Shown: positions 42,684 to 51,941, counted from the stretch's first letter. The stretch: DNA of 64,000 nt from Actinomycetes bacterium (GCA_029782355.1 JAKOUY010000016.1:434001-498000); one strand, 5' to 3'. The notes: generated by a model not told the origin, from the letters alone. Numbers and translations: made by a program.

Positions 42684-44690
42684 ATGGCCATCATCGAACG
42701 CCCATCCACCACTCCCGCCGTCGCTGGATCGGCTCCGAGCTTCGTCGGTCCGGCCGACGCCTACGGTGCGTTCCGCCGCCCGGTCACCAGCCGTGGCTGG
42801 CGCTCCTGGGTCTTCACCGTCGACCACAAGAAGCTCGGGATCATGTACGGCGTGGTCGCCTTCTGCTTCTTCCTGGTGGGCGGCCTCGAAGCGCTGCTGA
42901 TCCGCACCCAGTTGGCCGCCCCGGACAACACGGTGCTCAGCGCCGGCACGTACAACCAGATGTTCACCATGCACGCCACGACGATGATCTTCCTGTTCGT
43001 CATGCCCATGGTCAGCGGGTTCGCCAACTACATGGTGCCGCTGCAGATCGGTGCCCGCGATGTCGCCTTCCCCCGGCTCAACGCCTTCGGCTTCTGGTGC
43101 TTCCTCGTCGGCGGCATCTTCCTGAACACGTCGTGGTTCCTCGGCGGTGCCGCCGACGGCGGGTGGTTCATGTACCAGCCCAACGCCAGCCACCTGTTCT
43201 CGCCCAGCCACGGCGTCGACTACTGGGCGCTCGGCGTGCAGATCACCGGCATCGCCTCGCTCACCGGTGCCATCAACCTGATCGTCACCATCATCAACAT
43301 GCGCGCCCCGGGCATGACGATGTGGAAGATGCCGATCTTCACCTGGATGGTCCTGGTGGTCCAGTTCCTCCTGGTCTTCTCACTGCCGGTCATCACGGTG
43401 GCGCTGTTCCTGCTGACCTTCAGCCGGGTCTTCGGCGGGCAGTTCTTCAACGTCCAGGCGGGCGCCGACCCGTTGCTGTGGCAACACCTGTTCTGGATCT
43501 TCGGCCACCCCGAGGTGTACATCCTGATCTTGCCCAGCTTCGGCATCGTCTCCGAGGTGCTGCCGGTGTTCAGCCGCAAGCCCCTGTTCGGGTACAAGTT
43601 CGTGGCCTTCAGCGGTGCGGCCATCGGCTTCGTCGGCTTCGGCGTGTGGGCCCACCACATGTTCGCCAGCGGACTCGGGCCGCTCAGCGTGGCCGTGTTC
43701 AGCGTCGGCACGATGATGATCGCCATCCCCACCGGCGTGAAGATCATCAACTGGACGCTCACCATGTGGGGCGGCAAGCTGCGCTTCACCACCGCCATGC
43801 TCTTCGCCATCGGCCTGGTGATCGAGTTCACCATCGGCGGCCTGTCGGGCGTGACCCACGCCGTGTCACCCAGCGACACGCAGCAGACCGACACCTACTA
43901 CATCGTCGCCCACTTCCACTACGTGCTGTTCGGCGGGGCCATCTTCGGCCTGTTCGCCGGCTTCTACTACTGGTGGCCGAAGATCTTCGGCAAGCTGCTC
44001 AACGAGCGGATCGGCAAGTGGAACTTCTGGCTGATGGTCATCGGCATGAACCTGACCTTCGGGCCGATGCACATGATCGGTCTCCAGGGCCAGCCGCGGC
44101 GCATGGTCGTCTGGCCGCAGAACCTCACCGGTGACGGCCTGTTCAACCTCGGCTTCTGGAACAAGGTGGCCACGGTCGGTTCCTACATCCTCGGCCTCGG
44201 CGTGCTGACCTTCGTCTGGAACGTGACCCGCACCCACCTGCTGCGCAAGGGTGAGGTCGCCCCGCTCGATCCGTGGGACGCCCGCACCCTGGAGTGGATG
44301 ACCTCCAACCCGCCGAAGGAGCACAACTTCGACGCCATCCCGACCGTGCACGAGGTGGACGAGTTCTTCCACCGCAAGTACGAGGAGGTCGAGACGGACC
44401 ACGGCGTTCGGCTGGTGAAGACCCGCTCGGCGGAGGAGATCCTGGCCGACCAGGAAGCCCATGCCGACGCCCACATCCACATGCCGTCGCCGTCGTACTG
44501 GCCGGTGGTCCTGGCCGTCGGGTTGGTGATCGTCGCCTACGGCGTGATCTACAGCGTGCTCCTGGCGGTGGTCGGGGCCCTGATCACCCTCGGCGCCAGC
44601 TTCGCCTGGGCGCTCGAACCGTCGACGGCCGATCCGAGTGACTTCGATCCGCCCGCCGGCACGCCCGGCAAGGAGTTGGCCAATGTCTGA
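42684..44690 (+). CDS. ctaD: Cytochrome c oxidase subunit I (aa3/caa3 type)
   Basis: A 668-aa catalytic subunit. Heme a ligands His97 and His412, heme a3 His410 (VAHFHYV), CuB His275 with the Tyr279 cross-link partner (GHPEVY) and His324/His325 (WAHHMF) are intact. The D-channel Asp126 (GARDVAF), Glu277 and K-channel Lys353 (IPTGVKIINW) are present, so this is a proton-pumping type A oxidase. The C-terminal ~90 residues add two spans (VVLAVGLVIVAYGVIYSVL), resembling a fused subunit IV. AAGGAAGG lies just upstream of the ATG. Confidence 0.95.
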   Translation: MAIIERPSTTPAVAGSAPSFVGPADAYGAFRRPVTSRGWRSWVFTVDHKKLGIMYGVVAFCFFLVGGLEALLIRTQLAAPDNTVLSAGTYNQMFTMHATTMIFLFVMPMVSGFANYMVPLQIGARDVAFPRLNAFGFWCFLVGGIFLNTSWFLGGAADGGWFMYQPNASHLFSPSHGVDYWALGVQITGIASLTGAINLIVTIINMRAPGMTMWKMPIFTWMVLVVQFLLVFSLPVITVALFLLTFSRVFGGQFFNVQAGADPLLWQHLFWIFGHPEVYILILPSFGIVSEVLPVFSRKPLFGYKFVAFSGAAIGFVGFGVWAHHMFASGLGPLSVAVFSVGTMMIAIPTGVKIINWTLTMWGGKLRFTTAMLFAIGLVIEFTIGGLSGVTHAVSPSDTQQTDTYYIVAHFHYVLFGGAIFGLFAGFYYWWPKIFGKLLNERIGKWNFWLMVIGMNLTFGPMHMIGLQGQPRRMVVWPQNLTGDGLFNLGFWNKVATVGSYILGLGVLTFVWNVTRTHLLRKGEVAPLDPWDARTLEWMTSNPPKEHNFDAIPTVHEVDEFFHRKYEEVETDHGVRLVKTRSAEEILADQEAHADAHIHMPSPSYWPVVLAVGLVIVAYGVIYSVLLAVVGALITLGASFAWALEPSTADPSDFDPPAGTPGKELANV

Positions 44691-45321
44691 CATCGCCGCC
44701 CACCCGGAGGTGATCCACGCCGTCGACGGCCACGACGACGGTCACGCCGGCTCGCACGGCACCAGCACCGGGCTGAGCAACAACAAGCTGGCGATGTGGC
44801 TGTTCCTCGGCAGCGAGTGCCTGCTGTTCGGCGGCCTGATCTCCACCTACATGCTGTACCGCGGCCGCAACGGCACCGGCCCCGGCCCGGACGCCCTGTG
44901 GGACATCCCGCTGACGTCGATCTCCAGCTTCGTGCTGCTGATGAGCTCGCTGACCATGGTGCTGGCCGTCAGCCACGCCCACCAGGGCAACGACCGCAAG
45001 ACCCAGATCTGGCTGTCGGTCACCGCCCTGCTGGGTGCCACCTTCGTGGGTGCCCAGGTGTACGAGTTCACCAGCTTCTACCACGAGGGTCTCGGTTACA
45101 CCACCAGCCTGTTCAGCTCCAGCTTCTACACGCTCACCGGCTTCCACGGCGTCCATGTCAGCGTCGGCATCATCATGCTGATGGCCTTGGTGGCGATGAT
45201 CGGCAAGGACAAGATCCCCGGCAACAAGGCCGAGTCGGTGGAGCTGATCGGGTTGTACTGGCACTTCGTCGACGTGGTGTGGATCGTCATCTTCACCCTC
45301 GTCTATCTGATCCCGGCCTGA
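44683..45321 (+). CDS. ctaE: Cytochrome c oxidase subunit III
   Basis: A 212-aa subunit with five spans and the family landmarks: AMWLFLGSECLLFGGLISTYM at the first span with the conserved Glu, TSFYHEGLGYTTSLFSSSFYTLTGFHGVHV in the middle and LYWHFVDVVWIVIFTLVYL at the end. The N-terminal 30 residues are His/Asp rich. ATG 44683 lies inside the ctaD end (8-bp overlap). It stabilises subunit I and the D-channel. Confidence 0.93.
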   Translation: MSDIAAHPEVIHAVDGHDDGHAGSHGTSTGLSNNKLAMWLFLGSECLLFGGLISTYMLYRGRNGTGPGPDALWDIPLTSISSFVLLMSSLTMVLAVSHAHQGNDRKTQIWLSVTALLGATFVGAQVYEFTSFYHEGLGYTTSLFSSSFYTLTGFHGVHVSVGIIMLMALVAMIGKDKIPGNKAESVELIGLYWHFVDVVWIVIFTLVYLIPA

Positions 45322-45332
45322 GCGAGGTTGAC

Positions 45333-45689
45333 GTGACCGAGACCGCCATCGAGCACACCGCCCACCCAGCCGACCACGACGCCCACGGCGCGGCCGGCCA
45401 CGACACCGGCGCCCACCAGCACCACCCGGACCTGACCTACGTCAAGGTCGCCGGCGTCCTGGCCGTGCTCACCGCGCTGGAGACCGCCACCTACTGGGTC
45501 GACCTGGGCAGCTTCCACACGCCGTTCCTGCTGATCATGATGGTCACCAAGTTCGTCCTGGTGCTGCTGTTCTTCATGCACCTGAAGTTCGACAACAAGC
45601 TGTTCGGCGTGCTGTTCTACATGGGTCTCGGCCTCACCCTGATGGTGTATCTGGCCGTGCTGTTCTCCTACCGGTTCTTCACCCGATAG
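45333..45689 (+). CDS. Cytochrome c oxidase subunit IV-like protein
   Basis: A 118-aa protein with a His-rich N-terminus (about a dozen His in the first 40 residues, perhaps metal-binding) and three spans: VKVAGVLAVLTALETATYW, FLLIMMVTKFVLVLLFFMHLKFD and FGVLFYMGLGLTLMVYLAVLF. The KFVLVLLFFMHLKFD segment is the hallmark of prokaryotic subunit IV (COX4_pro). The GTG start follows the ctaE stop after 11 bp. It probably supports CuB loading or complex stability. Confidence 0.88.
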   Translation: MTETAIEHTAHPADHDAHGAAGHDTGAHQHHPDLTYVKVAGVLAVLTALETATYWVDLGSFHTPFLLIMMVTKFVLVLLFFMHLKFDNKLFGVLFYMGLGLTLMVYLAVLFSYRFFTR

Positions 45690-45699
45690 ACCTGACGGT

Positions 45700-46620
45700 G
45701 TGATGGGTGCCGTGCTCGGTGCGCCGAGCTACCCGAACCCGTGGCGATACCAGGCCAACCCGGAGGTCTGGCTGCTGGTCGCCTTCCTGATCGGCGCCTA
45801 CATCTACGCCGTGCGGGTCATCGGGCCGCGGGCGGTGGCCCCGGGGCAGCCGGTGGTCACCCGCCGCCAGATCGGGTGCTTCATCGGGGCGATGGTGCTG
45901 CTGTTCACCGCCTCGACCTGGCCGATCCACCAGATCGGCGAGGAGTACCTGTACTCGGTGCACATGTTCCAGCACATGATGCTGAGCTACTTCATGCCGC
46001 CGCTCGTGCTGCTGGCCACCCCGGAATGGCTGCTGCGGGCCCTGGTCGGGACCGGCCGCGGCTACCGGGTGCTGCGCTGGCTGACCCGCCCGGTGGCGGC
46101 CGGGTTGGCCTTCAACGCCCTGGTGATGGTCACCCACATCCCCGGCGTGGTGAACGCGTCCGTGCAGAACGCCGCCCTGCACTACCTGCTGCACGTGCTG
46201 GTGGTGACGACCGCGGTGTGGATGTGGACGCCGGTCGTCGGGCCGTTCCCGGAGTGGCGGATCAGCCCGATCAGCCAATGCATCTACCTGTTCGCCAACA
46301 GCGTGGTGGCCATGGTGCCAGCCGGCTGGCTGACCTTTGCCGACGGGGTGGTGTACCGGGTCTACGACCAGCCGGTGCGGGTCTGGGGCCTGACGGTCAC
46401 GTCGGATCAGCAGGCCGCCGGGGCGATCATGAAGGTCGGGGGCACGCTCTATTTGACCTGCGTGATCATCTACATCTTCGCCACCCGCTTCGGCGTCGAG
46501 AACCGCACCAGCTACCGGCGCGGTGCATCGATGCCCACGGCCGAGATCGTCGGCCACGACGAGCACCCGCTGACGTACCAGCAGGTCACCGAGGCCTTCG
46601 AGCGCACGCCCGCCCCGTGA
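45700..46620 (+). CDS. ctaG: Cytochrome c oxidase assembly protein CtaG (caa3 type)
   Basis: A 306-aa membrane protein with about seven spans. The conserved His-rich segment YLYSVHMFQHMMLSYFMPPLVLLATP, then MVTHIPGVVNASVQN and HYLLHVLVVTTAVWMWTPVVGPFPEWR identify the Caa3_CtaG family, which delivers copper to the oxidase. GTG 45700 or the adjacent ATG 45703 is the start. It ends the oxidase operon and is followed by a hairpin shared with the convergent exporter gene. Confidence 0.9.
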   Translation: MMGAVLGAPSYPNPWRYQANPEVWLLVAFLIGAYIYAVRVIGPRAVAPGQPVVTRRQIGCFIGAMVLLFTASTWPIHQIGEEYLYSVHMFQHMMLSYFMPPLVLLATPEWLLRALVGTGRGYRVLRWLTRPVAAGLAFNALVMVTHIPGVVNASVQNAALHYLLHVLVVTTAVWMWTPVVGPFPEWRISPISQCIYLFANSVVAMVPAGWLTFADGVVYRVYDQPVRVWGLTVTSDQQAAGAIMKVGGTLYLTCVIIYIFATRFGVENRTSYRRGASMPTAEIVGHDEHPLTYQQVTEAFERTPAP

Positions 46621-46638
46621 CCCGGTTCGGTCACCGGG
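46621..46638. terminator. Hairpin between convergent ctaG and exporter genes
   Basis: CCCGGT and ACCGGG form a 6-bp stem with a 6-nt loop, placed directly after the ctaG stop and 4 bp before the stop of the leftward permease gene. It could serve both directions; no U tract on either side. Confidence 0.55.
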
Positions 46639-46641
46639 ACG

Positions 46642-47367
46642 TCACTCCCAGCGGAACAGGGTGGCGGCCAGGACCGGGGTGACCACCGCCCACCCACCGA
46701 GGACCAGCCAGCTGGCGCCGGGACGGATGCCGCCGCTGACCAGGGCGTCGCGGAGCACGTCCGACAGCGCCCCCGAGGGCAGCAGGTGGGCGACGGCACG
46801 CAGCGCGCCGGGCAGCTTGGACCACGGCACGACCATCCCACCGAGGAGCAGCAGCACCAGGTACAGGCCGTTCTGGGCGGCCAGGTTGAGCTCGCCGCGC
46901 AGCCGCCCGGCCAGCAACATGCCGAGGCCGGCGAAGGCCACCGTGCCCACCACGACGGCGGCCAGGGCCAGCGCCCAGTTGGTGCGGTGTGGCCGCCACC
47001 CGAGCGCCACTGCCACGGGCACCAGCACGGCGAACTGGATCAGCTCGACCACCACGACGGCGGCGATCTTGGCGGCCAGCAACCGACCGCGGCCGAGCGG
47101 CGTGGCTCCCAGCCGCTTGAGCACGCGGTAGCTGCGCTCGAAGCCGGTGCCGATGCCGAGCGAGACCATCGCCGTGCTCATCACCGCCAGGGCCAGCACG
47201 CCGGGCGCCAGGAAGTCGACCGGGTGGGTCATGCCGGTGGGCAACACGTCCACGGTGCTGAAGAACACCAGGAGCAGGACGGGGATGCCGAGGGTGAGGA
47301 GCAGCTGCTCGCCGTTGCGCATCGTCACCCGCAACTCGGCGGCCAGTTGGGCGCCCAGGCGGCTCAT
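46642..47367 (-). CDS. ABC-2 type exporter permease
   Basis: A 241-aa membrane protein with six spans, including LLLTLGIPVLLLVFFSTVDV, ALAVMSTAMVSLGIGTGFERSYRVLKRLGATPL with the cytoplasmic coupling helix, and LVLLLLGGMVVPWSKLP. The fold matches DrrB/YadH-like permeases. The ATG overlaps the ATPase stop by ATGA. Location beside the oxidase locus is shared with heme/cytochrome-related exporters in actinobacteria, but nothing in the sequence fixes the cargo. Confidence 0.85.
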   Translation of the reverse strand: MSRLGAQLAAELRVTMRNGEQLLLTLGIPVLLLVFFSTVDVLPTGMTHPVDFLAPGVLALAVMSTAMVSLGIGTGFERSYRVLKRLGATPLGRGRLLAAKIAAVVVVELIQFAVLVPVAVALGWRPHRTNWALALAAVVVGTVAFAGLGMLLAGRLRGELNLAAQNGLYLVLLLLGGMVVPWSKLPGALRAVAHLLPSGALSDVLRDALVSGGIRPGASWLVLGGWAVVTPVLAATLFRWE

Positions 47368-48284
47368 GCCCGGTCCTCGCGCTCCGGCGCGCCGGCCGTC
47401 AGCCGGCGGAACACGTCCTCCAGGCGCTGGGCGCCGGCGCGCAGGTCGACCAGCGGCAGGCCCTCGTCGGCCAGCCAGGTGGACAGCTGGGCCATCAGCC
47501 GCGGGTGCGGTGGGGCATCGACGACGTACTCGTCGGCGCCCACCTTGCTGGCCACCATGCCCAGGGCCTGGGCCAGACGAGCGACGTCCAGGTCCGGTCC
47601 GGAGCGGAAGCGGATCTCGTCGAAGCCCCGGCGCAGCTCGCTGAGCGAGCCGTCGGCCACCACCCGGCCATGGTCGACGATGACCACCCAATCGGCCAGA
47701 CGCTCGGCCTCGTCCAGCTCGTGGGTCGCCAGGAGCACGGCACACCCCTGGTCGCGCAGGCCGGCGACGATGCCACGGATGGCGTCACGCCCGTTGATGT
47801 CGACACCCGAGGTCGGCTCGTCGAGGAACGCCACCTCCGGCTCGGCCGCCAGGGCCAGGGCCAGCGACAGCCGTTGCTGCTCACCACCGCTGAGCTTGCG
47901 CCAGGTGGACCCCGCCCGATGGGTCAGCCCGACGGCCTCGATCAACCCGCCGGGGTCGGCGCCGCGTCCGTACAGGGCGCAGTACTGGCGAACCGTGTCG
48001 GCCACCCGGGCGCTCGGATACACCCCGCCGTCCTGGAGCATGACGCCCATCCGCTCACTGAGCCGGCGCTGGTCGGCGGCCGGGTCGAGCCCGAGCACCC
48101 GGACCACGCCGGCCGACGGTGACCGGTAGCCCTCGCAGACCTCGATGGTCGAGGTCTTGCCGGCGCCGTTCGGCCCGAGGACGGCGGTCACCCGGCCGGC
48201 CGCGGCGGTGAAGCTGACGTCGTCGACGGCGACCAGATCGCCGTAGCGGACCGTCAGCCCGACGACTTCCACCGGATCGCCCAC
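47364..48284 (-). CDS. ABC-2 type exporter ATPase
   Basis: About 306 aa. Walker A GPNGAGKTSTIEVCEGY (the EVCEGY end is typical of the daunorubicin/YadG subgroup), Q-loop VMLQDGGVYP, signature KLSGGEQQRLSLALALA, Walker B VAFLDEPTSGVD and switch ATHELDEAERL. A ~80-residue C-terminal domain ends in RLEDVFRRLT. GTG 48284 is taken as start, about 60 bp from the divergent serS. Confidence 0.87.
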   Translation of the reverse strand: MGDPVEVVGLTVRYGDLVAVDDVSFTAAAGRVTAVLGPNGAGKTSTIEVCEGYRSPSAGVVRVLGLDPAADQRRLSERMGVMLQDGGVYPSARVADTVRQYCALYGRGADPGGLIEAVGLTHRAGSTWRKLSGGEQQRLSLALALAAEPEVAFLDEPTSGVDINGRDAIRGIVAGLRDQGCAVLLATHELDEAERLADWVVIVDHGRVVADGSLSELRRGFDEIRFRSGPDLDVARLAQALGMVASKVGADEYVVDAPPHPRLMAQLSTWLADEGLPLVDLRAGAQRLEDVFRRLTAGAPEREDRA

Positions 48285-48347
48285 GGCGATCGACGCTACC
48301 GGCCAATGCCTGGGGCCCGGAAGACGACCCGCCAGTAGCCTGGCGGT

Positions 48348-49640
48348 GTGATCGACGTCCGCCTGCTGCGCACCGATCCGGAGGCGGTCCGGGCCGCGCT
48401 GGCCCGCCGCCGGCAGCCCGATCTGCTGGTCCAGCTCGACCAGGCGATCGCCATCGACGCCGACCTGCGCGAGCTGGTCGGGCAGCGCAACGCCATCCGC
48501 GCCGAGGTCAACGACCTGTCCAAGCAGGTCGGCGCGCTGCGTCGCCAGGGTGACACCGCCGGCGCCGAGGTGCTCCAGGAGCGCAGCCGGGCCCTCGGTG
48601 AGGACGAGCGCCGGCTGGCCGGGCGGACCGACGATCTCGATGCGGCGATCCGCGAGATCCTCCTGCGGATCCCCAACACCCCGAGCGACCTGGCGCCCGA
48701 CGGAGCCGACGAGCACGACAACCCGGTGGTGAAGGGCCCGGTCGGCCTGCCCACCGAGTTCCCCGAGCACCGCCGGGTCCCGCACTGGGAGACGGCCACC
48801 GCGCTCGGCGTGCTCGACAACGAGCGGGCGGTGAAGATCTCCGGGGCGATGTTCACCCTCCAGCGCGGCCTCGGGGCGCGGCTGTCCCGGGCCCTGTGCC
48901 AGCTGGCCCTGGACCGCAACGCCGACGCCTTCGAGGAGATCCGTCCCCCGTCGCTGGTCACCACCGCCACGCTGACGGCCAGCGGGCAGTTGCCCAAGTT
49001 CGCCGACGACGCCTACTCGATCGAGCGCGACGACCTGTGGTGCATTCCCACCGCCGAAGTCCCGCTGACGTCGATGTACGCCGGCGAGATCCTCGACGCC
49101 GAGACCCTGCCGCGGCGGATGATGGCCTACACCCCGTGCTACCGGCGGGAGGCCGGCTCTGCCGGGCGGGATACCCGCGGGATGCTGCGCGCCCACGAGT
49201 TCGACAAGGTCGAGATCCTCGCCGTCGCCACCGCCGAGCAGGCCCCCGACCTGCTGATCGAGCTGCGCGACCGGGCCGAGGGCACGATCGCCAGCCTCGG
49301 CCTGCCGTACCGGATCATCGAGATCTGCACCGGCGACCTCGGCCAGGCCCATCACCGCAGCTTCGACATCGAGGTCTACGCACCGGGCAGCGACGCCTGG
49401 CTGGAGGTCAGCTCGGTGTCGTGGTTCAGCGACTACCAGGCCCGCCGCGCCGACATCCGCGTCCGCACGGCCGGGCAGAAGGGCACCGTGGTGGCCCACA
49501 CGCTGAACGGCTCGGCGCTCGCCGTGCCGCGCGTGTGGGCGGCGATCATCGAGAACTGCCGCCAGCCGGACGGCTCGGTGGCCATCCCCGAGGTGCTCCA
49601 TCCGTACCTGCGCGGCGCCACCACGATCCCGGCGGTGTGA
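48348..49640 (+). CDS. serS: Seryl-tRNA synthetase
   Basis: A 430-aa class II synthetase that charges tRNA-Ser (and tRNA-Sec as the first step of selenocysteine formation). The N-terminal ~110 residues form the antiparallel coiled-coil tRNA arm (RNAIRAEVNDLSKQVGALRR). Motif 2 is YTPCYRREAGSAGRDTRGMLRAHEFDKVE and motif 3 is the NGSALAVPRVWAAIIENCRQ region, both complete; the serine site TAEVPL is present. GTG start. Confidence 0.95.
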   Translation: MIDVRLLRTDPEAVRAALARRRQPDLLVQLDQAIAIDADLRELVGQRNAIRAEVNDLSKQVGALRRQGDTAGAEVLQERSRALGEDERRLAGRTDDLDAAIREILLRIPNTPSDLAPDGADEHDNPVVKGPVGLPTEFPEHRRVPHWETATALGVLDNERAVKISGAMFTLQRGLGARLSRALCQLALDRNADAFEEIRPPSLVTTATLTASGQLPKFADDAYSIERDDLWCIPTAEVPLTSMYAGEILDAETLPRRMMAYTPCYRREAGSAGRDTRGMLRAHEFDKVEILAVATAEQAPDLLIELRDRAEGTIASLGLPYRIIEICTGDLGQAHHRSFDIEVYAPGSDAWLEVSSVSWFSDYQARRADIRVRTAGQKGTVVAHTLNGSALAVPRVWAAIIENCRQPDGSVAIPEVLHPYLRGATTIPAV

Positions 49641-49642
49641 CG

Positions 49643-50293
49643 ATGTCCGACGACTCCCTCGCCTCCCGGCGGATCCAGTACGAGACCCACGGCCTGGACG
49701 TCGCCGATCTCGACCCGGACCCGATCGCCCAGTGGCGGCGGTGGTACGACGAGGCCGTCCAGGCCGGGTGCGTCGAGCCCAACGCCTTCGTCCTGTCCAC
49801 CGTCGACGCGACCGGCCAGCCGCAGTCGCGCTACGTCCTGGCCCGCTCGGCCGACCACCGCGGCTTCACCTTCTACACCAACTACCAGTCGGACAAGAGC
49901 GTGCAGCTCGCCGGCGGTGGGCCCGTCGCCCTGCTGTTCAGCTGGTTGCAGCTGCACCGCCAGGTGCGCATCCTCGGCGTCGCCGAGGGCCACGTCCCCG
50001 ATGCGGAGAGTGACGAGTACCACCGCTCCCGGCCGCGCCCGTCGCAGATCGGCGCGTGGGCCTCGCCGCAGTCGACCCCGATCCCCGATCGGGCCGCGCT
50101 GGAGCAGCGCGTCGCCCAGTTCACGGCCACCTTCGAGCACGTCGAGGAGATCCCCCGACCGGCCTACTGGGGCGGGTGGTTGATCCGCCCGACCCAGTTC
50201 GAGTTCTGGCAGGGCCGGCCCAGCCGCCTGCACGACCGCTTGCGCTACCAGGGCGACGGCGGGTCCTGGGCGATCGGGCGCCTGGCGCCGTAA
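49643..50293 (+). CDS. pdxH: Pyridoxamine 5'-phosphate oxidase
   Basis: A 216-aa FMN enzyme that makes pyridoxal 5'-phosphate. FMN-contact segments SRYVLARSADHRGFTFYTNYQSDKS are split over two strands, LQLHRQVRILGVAEG follows, and the C-terminal substrate/FMN motif is GGWLIRPTQFEFWQGRPSRLHDR. All expected motifs are present. It starts 2 bp after the serS stop and is probably co-transcribed with it. Confidence 0.93.
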   Translation: MSDDSLASRRIQYETHGLDVADLDPDPIAQWRRWYDEAVQAGCVEPNAFVLSTVDATGQPQSRYVLARSADHRGFTFYTNYQSDKSVQLAGGGPVALLFSWLQLHRQVRILGVAEGHVPDAESDEYHRSRPRPSQIGAWASPQSTPIPDRAALEQRVAQFTATFEHVEEIPRPAYWGGWLIRPTQFEFWQGRPSRLHDRLRYQGDGGSWAIGRLAP

Positions 50294-50308
50294 CCGCCCA
50301 CGTTCCGC

Positions 50309-51175
50309 TCACCCGGGCGTCGAGTGCCGGCGCTGGCGCAGCACGGTCACGGCGATCGCCGCCACCACCACGGCGGCCAGCACGGTGACGACCGCAGCTT
50401 GGTTGCGGTCGACGAAGTTCTGCAGCCGGTTCTGCCAGCCGAGAGCCTTGCTGGTGACCGAATCGTCGAGGTTGTCGCGCAGGTCGTTGTACCAGTACCA
50501 GAACAGGTAGAGGCCGGACAGCAGGACCACCACGCCGGCCACCGTCTCGACGTGCTGCATGCCTCGGCGCAGGACGGTGACCAGCCAGCGGTTCGCCGCG
50601 GCGATGCTCACGGTCAAGCCGATGACCACCAGGGCCATGGCCGCGGCGTACATCACGAAGTAGCTGATCCCCGCCACGAAGCCCTCGCGGTTGATCCCGG
50701 CCAGCACGTTGGTCATGAACGGCCCGAGGGTGCACCCGATCGAGGCGATGCCGTAGGCCAGGCCGAACACGAACATCGAGCGCACCGAGCGGTCTCGCCG
50801 GCCGAGCTGCAGCTTCGGTGTGGTCAGCGGCAGGCGGTAGCCGAACACCATGGCCACCCCGAGGATCACCAGCAGGCCGGCGATGACCAGCGAGATCCAC
50901 GGGGCGTGCTCGTAGAACCACTTCGACTTCCATCGGGTGATCGAACCGATCACCAGGAACAGCACGACGAACCCGCCACTGACCGCCGCGCCCACCTGCA
51001 GGGCCCGGCCGATCGAGGCCCGCTGGTCGCCGCCGCGCCCGGCCTCCATGCCGAGGAAGTAGGTCAGGTAGGCGGGGAGCAGGACGAACCCGCACGGGTT
51101 GATGGCCGCCAGTAGCCCGGTCGTGAACGACAGCGCGGCGTGCCCCCACTCGACGGCCAGCACCGCGCCCATCAT
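50309..51175 (-). CDS. ccdA: CcdA-type cytochrome c biogenesis thiol transporter
   Basis: A 288-aa protein with six core spans plus a C-terminal anchor. The two redox cysteines are in AAINPCGFVLLPAYLTYF and ASIGCTLGPFMTNVLAG, exactly as in CcdA/DsbD membrane domains. It passes electrons from cytoplasmic thioredoxin to extracytoplasmic thiol proteins. A TlpA-like lipoprotein gene ends 4 bp upstream, forming the donor-acceptor pair that keeps apocytochrome c (such as the subunit II fusion here) or copper-site cysteines reduced. Confidence 0.9.
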   Translation of the reverse strand: MMGAVLAVEWGHAALSFTTGLLAAINPCGFVLLPAYLTYFLGMEAGRGGDQRASIGRALQVGAAVSGGFVVLFLVIGSITRWKSKWFYEHAPWISLVIAGLLVILGVAMVFGYRLPLTTPKLQLGRRDRSVRSMFVFGLAYGIASIGCTLGPFMTNVLAGINREGFVAGISYFVMYAAAMALVVIGLTVSIAAANRWLVTVLRRGMQHVETVAGVVVLLSGLYLFWYWYNDLRDNLDDSVTSKALGWQNRLQNFVDRNQAAVVTVLAAVVVAAIAVTVLRQRRHSTPG

Positions 51176-51179
51176 CGGT

Positions 51180-51767
51180 TCACCCGGCGAGCAGCTGCGC
51201 GTCGATGGTCGCGCGAAGCGTGGCCTCGTCGATCGGCCCGGTCTGGCGGGCGATGGTGCCGTTGGCGCGGACGAAGACCGTGACCGGGAAGTTGCCCAGT
51301 TGCAGCGCCGTGGTCAGCTCGCCGTCGAGGTCCTTGTACAGCGGGTAGGTCACCCCGAGCTTGCCGGCGAACGCCGCGCCGGCGTCGTCGTCGACCGTAT
51401 TGACGCCGACGAAGTCGACCCTTCCGGTGTACGCCTTGGCCACGGTGGCGAAGGCGGGGAGCTCCTTCTTGCACGGGGCGCAGGCGCTGTACCAGACGTT
51501 GACGACGAGCGGCTTGCCGAGGAGCGAGGCCGTGCGGATCACCCGATCGGCAGCATCGCGGATGGGGACGTCGGGGAACGGTGCGCCGGCCGAGTCGTGG
51601 TTCACCGGGATGCCACCATCGGCCACCCCGCCGGCATCGGCACTGCCCAGCACGACGACGTCGGCGGACGAATCGGCGGGCTTGGCGTCGCCGGACCCGT
51701 CGGCGCAGGCCCCGAGGCCACCGAACGCGATCACCGCCGCCACGGCGACGAGGCGCGGGCGGATCAC
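51180..51767 (-). CDS. TlpA/ResA-like thioredoxin-fold lipoprotein
   Basis: A 195-aa lipoprotein (lipobox FGGLGAC, Cys21) with a low-complexity linker and a thioredoxin fold. The active site is WYSACAPCKKELP (Cys96, Cys99), with the cis-Pro loop in QLGNFPVTVFVRANG. It is paired with ccdA and likely reduces cytochrome c or CuA cysteines outside the membrane. A strong hairpin lies 26 bp before the start on the upstream side. Confidence 0.9.
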   Translation of the reverse strand: MIRPRLVAVAAVIAFGGLGACADGSGDAKPADSSADVVVLGSADAGGVADGGIPVNHDSAGAPFPDVPIRDAADRVIRTASLLGKPLVVNVWYSACAPCKKELPAFATVAKAYTGRVDFVGVNTVDDDAGAAFAGKLGVTYPLYKDLDGELTTALQLGNFPVTVFVRANGTIARQTGPIDEATLRATIDAQLLAG

Positions 51768-51792
51768 GACGTCAGGCTACCGAGCGGCATCG

Positions 51793-51838
51793 GCCCTCTG
51801 CCATCGACCCGGGGGAGGGGGAGTCGATGGCAGAGGGC
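51793..51838. terminator. Long perfect hairpin between whiB and the TlpA gene
   Basis: Two perfect 16-bp arms (51793-51808 and 51823-51838) enclose a 14-nt G-rich loop. In the leftward direction it lies 104 bp after the whiB stop and 25 bp before the TlpA gene, so it may end whiB transcripts or act as a leader structure for the TlpA/ccdA operon. No U tract follows. The 100 bp from 51839 to 51941 hold nothing else I can name. Confidence 0.6.
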
Positions 51839-51941
51839 GTGGCCGCACCAGCCGGGGGCTCGGCAGGCGTCACCCCCGGTCGGACGACGTCGGCGAGCCC
51901 GGCCGGGATGGATGCGGCTCGGGCTCGCCCGCCCGTCGCCG

